Assembly: GCA_963792675.1 (NCBI GenBank)
Contig: CAWBWT010000001.1
Coordinates: forward strand, 1-64,000
DNA from: JBBROS01 sp963792675
GTDB taxonomy: Bacteria > Pseudomonadota > Alphaproteobacteria > Acetobacterales > Acetobacteraceae
Length of the DNA stretch: 64,000 bases
Reading direction: 5' to 3'
Shown: positions 1 to 6,819 of the stretch, piece after piece
How positions within the stretch are numbered: the stretch's first letter is position 1
Layout of the letters: every line of letters begins with the position of its first letter
The notes under the pieces: generated by a model
Seen by the model: only the letters and a program-made list of their open reading frames with translations
Databases searched by the model: none
What the model was told of the DNA's origin: nothing
Position numbers and translations under genes: made by a program

Positions 1-61
1 GTTCTGTCAGCTCTCGCGCGACCCAGTATAATCATGCGCTTGGACGGGCTGAGCCGCAGCA

Positions 62-304
62 TCATGCGGCTTCGAGGATGGCCAGCACGTTCACGGTGCG
101 GCGGAGGAAGAGCAGTCTGCGGCGGAGGGCGGGGACGTGCTGATTGCTGCGACCGCGAGGACGGAGGTGGTTGCGGAGTTCGTCGTGCCCTCGACAGAAC
201 CGCGCCGCCGATCTCGGGCACTTGAAGCCGCGCATGGGCCGGTAGCGGTCTTTCAGGCCACGGTGGTCCTGCTCCAGTCGGTTGTTGAGGTAACGGCTGG
301 TCCG
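62..304 (-). pseudogene. IS6-family transposase, C-terminal fragment
   Basis: The minus frame ending at 62 reads RYLNNRLEQDHRGLKDRY, then PMRGFK and SAARFCRGHDELRN. This is the conserved C-terminal block of IS6-family (IS26-like) DDE transposases, including the late part of the RNase H fold. Only about 80 residues remain. The upstream part is cut exactly where the IS256-family inverted repeat begins at about 305, and the missing N-terminal portion does not reappear beyond the far end of that element near 1715. The fragment therefore marks a rearrangement, not a simple insertion. It is non-functional. The first 60 bases of the window show nothing I can assign. Confidence 0.8.
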
Positions 305-721
305 GGAGCTATGGCCGAACCTGGGTGATGGCGGATTGAGCGAGGCGGCGTATCGAGGCGGGTGGAAGCCTGCCTGAACTCCCGAAGGAGCCGATACGCC
401 ATGACGAGCAGTAGCAGTGTTACTCCCCTCCGTCAGCCCGACACGGTCGACGATCCGCTGACGGCGATCCTTCGCAGCGGCGCCCGGCGTCTGCTGGCCC
501 AGGCCATCGAGGCAGAAGCGGACGCGTTTCTCGCCACCATGAAGGCCGTGCAACTGGCTGACGGACGTGACCGCCTGGTTCGCCACGGCCATGGCCCGGA
601 GCGCCAGGTGCAGACCGGCATCGGCCCGGTCGCAGTGCAGCGGGTTAGGCTGCGCGACCGCGGCGCCGGTGAGACCGGCGAGCGGATCCGCTTCACCTCG
701 GCGATCTTGCCACGCTGGGCG

Positions 722-777
722 AAGTAGCCCGAAAGGTTCCGTTGGCCTGCAAGGCCAATGGAAGGGCTACTGAGGGT
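722..777 (+). repeat. Hairpin element copy 1 (AAGGTTCC family)
   Basis: This 56-nt insert interrupts the IS256 transposase between codons for PRWA and RRTRS; removing it restores both frame and alignment. Its outer arms are TAGCCC (725-730) and GGGCTA (764-769). Inside lie AAAGGTTCC, an inner stem GTTGGCC/GGCCAAT with a TGCAA loop, and GGAA pairing with TTCC. The flanks CGAAG and CTGAG look like a decayed 5-bp duplication. Core and layout are shared with the copies at 994-1047 and 41377-41426. Confidence 0.75.
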
Positions 778-993
778 CGACGGACACGGAGCCTCGATGC
801 CCTGCTGCCGATCCTCTACCTGCGCGGCGTCTCGATGGGCGATTTCCAAGAGGCACGGGCCGCCGTGCTGGGCAAGGACGCGCCGAACTTGTCGCCCTCG
901 GTGGTCGCTCGGCTGCGCAGCCAGTGGGAGGCGGACTTTGCCCGTTGGGAGCGGCGCGACCTGTCGGCCCGGCGCTACGTCTACGTGTGGGCG

Positions 994-1047
994 AGGCTTG
1001 CCAAAGGTTCCGACCGGCGAAGCCGGGTGGAATGGCAAGACGAGGGG
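994..1047 (+). repeat. Hairpin element copy 2 (AAGGTTCC family)
   Basis: A 54-nt insert that keeps the reading frame (18 codons) lies between VWA and DGVYLQ of the IS256 transposase. The outer stem is CTTGCC/GGCAAG, followed by AAAGGTTCC, an inner stem GACCGGC/GCCGGGT with a GAA loop, then GGAAT. The 5-mer CGAGG occurs on both sides (992-996 and 1041-1045), as expected of a target duplication. The stems differ in sequence from copy 1 but pair within themselves, while the AAAGGTTCC core is unchanged. Confidence 0.75.
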
Positions 1048-1690
1048 GACGGGGTCTACCTGCAGGCGCGCATGGAGCCGCAGGCCAGCTGCTGGTCGAT
1101 TTGAAGGCGCGCGGCCTGGCGATCGCGCCGGAATTGGCCACTGGCGACGGGGCGCTCGGCTTCTGGAAGGCGCTCGAGGAGGTGTCGCCGACGACCCGGC
1201 ATCAGCGCTGCACCGTGCACAAAACCGCCAATGTTCTCGACAAGCTGCCCAAGTCCGTTCAGCCGGCCGCCAAGTCGGATTTGCGCGAGATCTGGGCGGC
1301 GCCGGACCGTGACACGGCCGAGGCGGCGACCGCCACGTTTGCCGACAAGTATGGCGCCAAATACGAGAGGGCGGTCACCTGCCTGATCAAGGATCGCAAC
1401 GCGCTGCTGACCTTCTACGACTTCCCGGCCGAGCACTGGGATCACCTACGGACGTCGAACCCGATCGAGAGCGTGTTCGCAACCGTGCGACACCGCACGG
1501 TGCGGACCAAGGGCGCACTGTCACAGGACACCGCCCGGCTGATGGTGTTCAAACTGGTCATGGCGGCCGCAAAAAGCTGGCGCCGGCTGAAGGGCGAAAA
1601 CCAGTTGCCCAAGGTCGTCCAGGGCGTCACGTTCACCAACGGCGTCGAGGTCATCAACACGCCAGCACAGAGCGCCGCCTGATCACCGCG

Positions 1691-2338
1691 TCACCCAGAT
1701 TCCGGCATAGCTCCCAACTTGGCACGAGCACGTTCACGCAACATCTCGAGCGGCTTGTAGTGATAATGCACGTACGCGAAGTCACATGACTGATATAAGC
1801 TTCCGCTTCTCGTCGTGCAGAAATGATGACCGTGGTCGCTGCTTTGGAACGTTCCATCAACTACGACCGCGGTTTTCATGTAGTGGCTTCGGCAGAAATA
1901 TCCAGGTTTGCCGATAACATTGAAGAACTGTGTGTCTATGCGTTGCAAGCCGGTTGCTGAGGTGCACAGGTCAGCATAAGCGAGTATTTCCTCTCGCTCA
2001 ATGCTCGCGCCTTGCCCTTGCTTGAGCACCAAGAATTCGTCGCAATCCATAGGGAAGACCAGGTCATATTCTCTCGCGGCTTGCAATTTGCGGATGCAAT
2101 CAGCGATAATTTCTCCCTTCCGCGCGTAGGCAGCCACCGTGCGATGTTGGAGCTCCACGTTTGCTCCCGCCGTTGCAACATGATCAAGAGTTCGGATGAC
2201 CTCAGGATGCGTCGAACCATTATCGAATATGAACAGGTTCTCCAGCCCAAAGAGCGATGCATGATACTTGATCCAAGGCTCAAGCAAGGCCAACTCATTC
2301 TTCTGCATCATAGTGCAGGCCACGCGAACCGTCGTCAC
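1691..2338 (-). pseudogene. Family 2-like glycosyltransferase, 3' end cut by IS256
   Basis: The gene has a GTG start at 2338 (MTTVRVACTMMQKNELALLE). It shows DNGS and MDCDEF, the latter a DxD-type nucleotide-sugar/metal site, as in Glyco_tranf_2_4 and GT92-like enzymes that transfer sugars to surface polysaccharides. After ARAKL the frame enters the inverted repeat of the IS256-family element, which supplies the last residues GAMPESG and the stop. Family members are usually near 300 residues, so the C-terminal third is missing. The rest of the gene is not found on the other side of the element. Only 41 bp separate the start from the end of the IS701-like element, so its promoter may also be lost. 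Confidence 0.7.
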
Positions 2339-3188
2339 ACTGCAACACGCTGTAGCAGAGGTGACACCCAGTTCTGACCGGGATTCCTAAGCTCGACTTT
2401 GGCCGTTCACGCGGCGTAGCAGGCTGCGCTGATCAAGGCGTTGATCGTCGGCTGGGGGATTTGAACGGTTTCGGTCGTGGCCGCAGATGTGCGGAAATCA
2501 TGGTTGGCCCAGAGTTCGCGGCGGACAAGGGCAAGCGCATCGCTGAAGGTCGGCAACGGCTTCGGATACCAACTCGCGGCCCGCGGTGGCGGCGTCGTTG
2601 GGCCATATAGGTCGTGGGCCCACAGCGTGATCAACGAGAACAGCCCAAGCAGGGCTGGCGTGGTTCGGGCGATCGCGGGGTCGGACCATTGGCGTTGGGT
2701 CTCAACCCCGAGGTGACGGCGAACTTCGGCAAACGTCACTTCGATCGACCAGCGGCGAACGAACCATCGCAGGATGTCGAGCGGGTCGGCATCGAGGTCC
2801 GTGCAGAGGAACGCCTGCGGACGCAGTTCGCTGTCAACGTCGCGGACCAGCACGTAGCGGACCAGCACGTAGCGGATCGGCACGAGCCGGCCAGGATGGT
2901 GCCACAACGCGGTGCCGGTGACGATCTCGACCAACCGCTCGCCCTGTCCATACCAGCCTGTCACCTGCAGGCGGCGCCAGCGCGTCTTGGGATTGGCCAG
3001 ACGTGCCGCCAAGCTGGGTTGGCGCTTTCCGATCACGCGGGGGCGGCCAACGGTGCCGGCCCGGCGCCGGGCCGGCGGGTCGAACAGGCGTGCATCGAGG
3101 CGCAGGCGCGTGATCTGGAGCGGCCCCCATTTCGACCGGACACGCGGCGCAACCGTGAGGACCTAGGCTTACGCCTAGGCATGCGTCT

Positions 3189-3578
3189 ATGCCGAGCGAC
3201 ACCACGCGGATCGAAATCATCACCGGCCGAGAGCGCCGAAGGCGCTACAGTGCCGAGCAGAAGCTGAGGCTGGTCGAGGAAACCATGCAGCCGGGCATGA
3301 CGGTGTCGGCCGTTGCACGCCTTCACGGGGTGTCGCCCAGCCTGCTGTTCAACTGGAGGCGGCTGATGTCCGAGGGTGGCCAAGTCGCGGTCAGGGCCGA
3401 CCAAGACGTTGTGGCCGTCAGCCGTGCCCGTGAGCTGGAGCAGCGGGTGCGCGAGCTGGAGCGCCTGCTCGGCCGCAAGACCCTGGAGGTGGAGGTGCTC
3501 AAGGAAGCGCTGACCGTTGCCCGGGGAAAAAAGCCCGCCTGGCGGTTGCCGTCGTCGCCACGGGACGGTTCCCGTTGA
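3189..3578 (+). CDS. IS3-family OrfA (helix-turn-helix, leucine zipper)
   Basis: This 129-residue protein begins MPSDTTRIEIITGRERRRRY. Residues about 15-60 form the HTH_Tnp_1 DNA-binding domain (SAEQKLRLVEETM, then VSAVARLHGVSPSLLFNWRR). Residues 80-110 form a coiled-coil/leucine zipper (RELEQRVRELERLLG). It ends in a different frame from orfB. At 3527-3533 the message has A-AAA-AAG, the classical -1 slippery heptamer of IS3 elements, so the active OrfAB transposase is expected from ribosomal slippage, with OrfA alone acting as terminus binder and repressor. Confidence 0.85.
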   Translation: MPSDTTRIEIITGRERRRRYSAEQKLRLVEETMQPGMTVSAVARLHGVSPSLLFNWRRLMSEGGQVAVRADQDVVAVSRARELEQRVRELERLLGRKTLEVEVLKEALTVARGKKPAWRLPSSPRDGSR

Positions 3579-4417
3579 AGCTGGTCGCCGACACCCTGGG
3601 CGTCGCGCGGTCCAACCTCGTCGAGCAGATCAAGGGCACGGGCAAGGACCGTGGTCGCTACCAGCGCCAAGGCGACGACGAGCTGCTGGCTGCCATCCGT
3701 CAGCTCACCGACGTCCGGCCAACCTACGGCTATCGCCGAATCACCGCCTTGCTGAACCGGGCGCGCCGGGCGGCCGGGGCGGAGCCGGTCAACCACAAGC
3801 GGGTGTTCCGGCTCATGAGCCGCGGCAAGCTCCTGTTGCAGCCCCACGTCGGGCTCCGGCCGACCAGGGCACACGAGGGCAGCGTGATCGCTCCCGTCTC
3901 CAACCAGCGCTGGTCCTCGGACGGGCTGGAGATCGGCTGCTGGAACGGCGAGGTGGTGCGCGTGGCATTCGCCATCGACACCCACGACCGCGAGGTGATG
4001 GCGTGGCAGGCGGCAACCACGGGCATCAGCGGCGAGATGATCCGCAACCTCATGTTGGCCTGCGTCGAGCAACGGTTCAGCTCCTGCCGCGCACCCCATC
4101 CCGTGCAGTGGCTGGCCGACAACGGATCGGCCTACACGGCTCGCGACACCAGGGACTTCGCCGCGGCGCTCAACTTAGTCGCCTGCTTTACCCCGGTGCG
4201 CAGTCCGGAAAGCAACGGCATCAGCGAGGCGTTCGTGAAAACCCTTAAGCGCGACTACGCCAGGATCCATCCTCGTCCGGATGCCCTGACCGTGCTCGAC
4301 CAGCTTCCAGGCTGGATCGAAGACTACAACGAAAACCACCCACACAGCGGCTTGCGGATGCGCTCACCTCGTGAGTTCATGCGAAGCCAATCGCAACCAG
4401 CCCCATGTCCGGTCTAA
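3575..4417 (+). CDS. IS3-family OrfB (rve integrase core)
   Basis: The frame runs from the slippery site (about 3530) to 4417; the coordinates given begin at a TTG in that frame. It contains the HTH_21 region (RPTYGYRRITALLNR) and the rve catalytic core with the DDE residues in RWSSDGLEI, WLADNGSAYTA and SPESNGISEAFVKTLKRDY, ending in PHSGLRMRSPREF. Such proteins are normally made as a fusion with OrfA by -1 frameshifting. No inactivating change is seen. It strikes the IS701-like transposase on the opposite strand. Confidence 0.85.
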   Translation: MKLVADTLGVARSNLVEQIKGTGKDRGRYQRQGDDELLAAIRQLTDVRPTYGYRRITALLNRARRAAGAEPVNHKRVFRLMSRGKLLLQPHVGLRPTRAHEGSVIAPVSNQRWSSDGLEIGCWNGEVVRVAFAIDTHDREVMAWQAATTGISGEMIRNLMLACVEQRFSSCRAPHPVQWLADNGSAYTARDTRDFAAALNLVACFTPVRSPESNGISEAFVKTLKRDYARIHPRPDALTVLDQLPGWIEDYNENHPHSGLRMRSPREFMRSQSQPAPCPV

Positions 4418-5149
4418 CGGGGGCCACTCCATGATCATGCACACGCGCCGACGGACCGCGTTCAGCAGATCGATGGCAGCGTAGCTGCTGTCGGCCACCG
4501 CGATGATCTTGCGGCCAGGCAGCCAACGTGCCGCCTGCAGCAGGATCTGCCGGCCCCAATCGGTCAGCTTCTTGTGCGGCCTCTGGCGCACGCTGGCATA
4601 GCGCTCGGAGGGCGCAAGCGCGGTCAGGAACGGCAGGCCCCATACCCGGCCGGACCACGGGATCTCCGGCAGGAGCATGATCGACAGCCAACGCAGGCCG
4701 CTGGCTTTGACGAAGTGGCCATGAGAGGAGCGCACCGGATCGCGATAGATGCCGCGCGCTTTGATCTTGGCACCCCATCGCCGTTCCAGAGTGTCGTCGA
4801 GGCCGAGGATGACGGGACCCTCCGTTACGAAACTGCTGACGAGCAGACGCAGGAGGCAGCGCGCGACCCGGCGGCTCGACCATCGATTGCGGTTGAGAAC
4901 GCGATGATAGTTCGTGAAGCAGGGATCCTGCTCGAGGCCGGTGACGCGCAAGGCTGCAGCGACCGTCCGCCGCCCGGGGCTGAGAATTGCGCCGGTGATC
5001 AAGACCAGGACGTGATGCCACGTCGGCGTGCTAAAAGCTTGGCGGAACGGCTCCATCCAAGTTTCCAGCTTGAGATGTTCGATACTCGCCCGACCGCCCA
5101 CCAGCATCCGTCCCCGAATCCGTTCGGGAAGAGACTCGATCAGATCCGG

Positions 5150-5662
5150 TCAGCAGCGAATCCCTGATGCGATCACAAGCAATTCAACGGTCACGCGCCG
5201 TCCGAAAACGGCCAATGTCGAGCTAAGACCCGGATGCAAGCACCTGAACGGCGGTCGACTATGTGATATCGCGCCGCGAGGGCTGAGCGACTTCGGGCAA
5301 ATCCTGCTAAAATTGACGGCGGCAATGGGAAGCCACTCGGCCAGACTGCACGGGCATACAACGGCAGAGGGCAAGGCCGACTTGCTTAAAGCGCAGGTGG
5401 TACTCGACGCAACACGGTAGTAGCCTGTCGGTCTAATCATGGCTTCGTCTGAATAGGGTAGTTCGGTCGCCTCGGACAGATCGAAGTCCCGTATGAAAGC
5501 GAATTTATAATTAGTGACCGTATCGGGCGGCAGTTCGTGCAAAGCCAAGGTTGTCCACAATAGCGGACCCGAGAGATCGCCACTAAAGCGGGTCCCAACA
5601 TGGAAGCCCGCAATGTCGTCGGTGATACGAGTGGTAGCGGCGGCATCTAGCAGATTAAGCAC
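5150..5662 (-). CDS. Hypothetical protein, possibly a remnant
   Basis: A minus-strand frame of 170 codons from a GTG at 5662. The first 85 residues (RFSGDLSGPLLWTTLALHEL, FIRDFDLSEATELPY, TGYYRVA) look protein-like. The rest is Ser/Arg-rich, reads like random high-GC sequence, and runs into the presumed end of the IS701-like element. I do not recognise a family. It could be the surviving part of a gene cut by that element, in line with the truncated glycosyltransferase on the same strand. I infer no function. Confidence 0.3.
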   Translation of the reverse strand: MLNLLDAAATTRITDDIAGFHVGTRFSGDLSGPLLWTTLALHELPPDTVTNYKFAFIRDFDLSEATELPYSDEAMIRPTGYYRVASSTTCALSKSALPSAVVCPCSLAEWLPIAAVNFSRICPKSLSPRGAISHSRPPFRCLHPGLSSTLAVFGRRVTVELLVIASGIRC

Positions 5663-5807
5663 GCAAGTTGAACGGGCCGCGGTTGAGCGCCTATTTCGCC
5701 TTCAACGCAACGGCAAGCATGCAAAGGTCAGTGGCGCATCGACGACACGGCTGTTCGCCCGCGTGTGAGCATCGGCCTGTTCGATCGCAGTTGGTCGTGT
5801 CGGCGGG

Positions 5808-6056
5808 TCAGTGGTGTTCCGCCGCGGCCGAGACCTTTCGCACGGCCGAAACTACCAGTTCCCAATCCCCGCGCACCTGCCCGGACTGTGCGGCAGCCGC
5901 TTCTACCAGCTCGGACGACAGCAGCTTCTCAAGTTCCGGCTGCATCATCCCACCCCGTCGCAGTGCGGCGAGAAGCACGTCCACTACGGACGCCAAAGCC
6001 TTCACCTGCTGGCGCAAGCTGGCCACCGCCTGCTTGAGATCCTCGTCCTCGCTCAT
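5808..6056 (-). CDS. Small hypothetical protein, 82 aa, helical
   Basis: The start at ATG 6056 (MSEDEDLKQAVASLRQQVKAL) is chosen because GGAGG lies about 12 nt upstream; a longer frame further upstream is Arg/Ser-rich and has no such site. The protein is predicted to be largely alpha-helical, with a coiled-coil-like first half and a charged second half, and has no membrane segment or cysteine. It is divergent from the small gene at 6131, with 74 bp between the two starts, so the two may share a control region. No family recognised. Confidence 0.5.
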   Translation of the reverse strand: MSEDEDLKQAVASLRQQVKALASVVDVLLAALRRGGMMQPELEKLLSSELVEAAAAQSGQVRGDWELVVSAVRKVSAAAEHH

Positions 6057-6130
6057 GGCGTCGCTTCGCCTCCATTTTGGACCACCAACGTCAATGCGCC
6101 CACTTAGCCTTTCTGAGAGAGGAGGGTACG

Positions 6131-6465
6131 ATGCATGACATAACGGAGGAAGCGGCGGTGCTCGAGAGGCTGGCGCGGGCGGACGCAGGCCCACGCCGCA
6201 AGCGCCGCGCGCGAGCAACGAGGAAACCAAGACCCGGCTCGCCGAGCTCTGGCGCAACGTGCAGGCTCCCGATCCGCAGGATGTCGAGGTGATCCGAGCC
6301 GCGCCAGAAGACCCGATCGGGACTGCCATCTGGTCGCAACTCAGCGTCGTCGGCTGGCGACTTTACGCGAAGGGCTGCGTCGACCTGCTCGTGTCGGTTT
6401 ACAGACAACGATCCCGCCAGAGCCGGTCAGCGTGCAGCGGACAGCAACGCCGTCTGCCCTCGTGA
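6131..6465 (+). pseudogene. Small hypothetical protein with one frame break
   Basis: ATG 6131 follows GAGGAGGG, a strong ribosome site, and opens MHDITEEAAVLERLARADAG. The reading then has to change frame in the GC-rich run near 6205-6222 to continue as NEETKTRLAELWRNVQAPDP, then RAAPEDPIGTAIWSQLSVVG, to a stop near 6465. The two pieces make a protein of about 110 residues with no recognised domain. A single-base indel is the likely cause. It is divergent from the 82-aa gene at 5808-6056. Confidence 0.4.
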
Positions 6466-6819
6466 TCGCCTCATGAACGGCGACCTGAAGCCCACACCAG
6501 GGGTGCCATGGGATAACAGCGAATGACGGTCCTGTGGGCGTTCTCAACCCTGTTCTACAAGACCGTCCGGCCGCATTCATGCCTTAACCCGCCCCAGACG
6601 TGCTGGCGAGGGTCCCTGGGGCACTGACCCTCCCAGATCCGGGCGGCTCACCGCCGCCCCAGGAACGCTGACAATTCACTAACATTCTGCCTAAATCACT
6701 CGATAGAAGCTGGTCAAGCGCCCTAAATAGTGGAATCACGAAATCTTGTTTGCGACGTTGCACCGATAAACCAACGCTGTTATTTGTTCCGAAGATGTCA
6801 CTCTCTTTCCGGTATCTTA
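6466..6819 (+). promoter_or_regulatory. Intergenic region upstream of gspD
   Basis: This stretch has no convincing gene. GC content falls from about 6665 on (runs such as ACAATTCACTAACATTC and TAAATAGTGGAATCACG), marking it as the probable promoter region of gspD. I do not see a clear -35/-10 pair or operator that I would defend. Confidence 0.35.

Larger units (their letters stand above)
401..1682 (+). pseudogene. IS256-family (Mutator-type) transposase, disrupted
   Basis: The gene starts at ATG 401, preceded by an AAGGAG ribosome site, and reads MTSSSSVTPLRQP onward as in IS256-family transposases. The C-terminal half (about 1105-1682) has the family blocks GDGALGFWKAL, HQRC.VHKTANVL, AEHWDHLRTSNPIESVF and HRTVRTKGALSQ. 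Three lesions are visible. A 56-nt hairpin insert at 722-777 brings an in-frame stop and shifts the frame. A 54-nt in-frame hairpin insert at 994-1047 lies between VWA and DGVYLQ, just before the presumed first catalytic Asp. A deletion of about 33 codons near 1096 joins RMEPQA to LLVDLKARG. It cannot make active protein, though another copy could mobilise it through its ends. Confidence 0.85.
305..1714 (+). mobile_element. IS256-family insertion sequence, degenerate
   Basis: The ends are imperfect inverted repeats of about 28 bp. The left copy starts GGAGCTATGGCCGAACCTGG at 305; the reverse complement of the right end (1687-1714) starts GGAGCTATGCCGGAATCTGG. The single gene between them is an IS256/Mutator-type transposase. 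I find no 8-9 bp target duplication: the left flank is IS6 DNA and the right flank is a glycosyltransferase gene. The element has been part of a deletion or recombination after it moved. Inside are two short hairpin insertions and one internal deletion. Confidence 0.8.
3116..4431 (+). mobile_element. IS3-family insertion sequence with TGATC target duplication
   Basis: Terminal inverted repeats of about 27 bp: the left end at 3116 reads TGGAGCGGCCCCCATTTCGA and the reverse complement of the right end reads TGGAGTGGCCCCCGTTAGAC. The flanks are TGATC at 3111-3115 and TGATC at 4432-4436, a clean 5-bp duplication. It carries orfA and orfB with a slippery A6G site. Both frames are open, so this copy looks intact and recent relative to its host element. 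Confidence 0.85.
2407..5107 (-). pseudogene. IS701/IS4-type DDE transposase, interrupted
   Basis: The N-terminal half (5107-4432) reads MLVGGRASIEHLKLETWMEPF, with GLDDTLERRWG and IAVADSSYAAIDLL carrying the two expected Asp blocks. The C-terminal half (3115-2407) continues at TRLRLDARLFDP and includes CTDLDADPLDILRWFVRRW, then VETQRQWSD and LLGLFSLITLWA, typical of IS701/IS4-type transposases of alphaproteobacteria. The join across the IS3 element is exact: ...RRVCMI, then TRLRL..., with TGATC duplicated. Rejoined length is about 460 residues, as expected for a full enzyme, so the IS3 insertion is the main lesion apart from the short tandem duplication in the C-terminal half. Confidence 0.75.
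2380..5164 (-). mobile_element. IS701-like insertion sequence, split by an IS3-family element
   Basis: It contains one DDE transposase gene in two pieces (5107-4432 and 3115-2407) around the IS3-family element. The outer ends are inferred from a short inverted GGGATTC/GAATCCC pair at 2380-2386 and 5158-5164, which is weak evidence, and no target duplication was found. A 15-bp tandem duplication inside the gene (about 2848-2877) gives the repeated residues RYVLVRYVLVRD. Confidence 0.55.

Noticed and set aside
305..1715. Target-site duplication around the IS256 element
   Set aside because: The left and right flanking bases do not match over 8-9 bp, so none is claimed.
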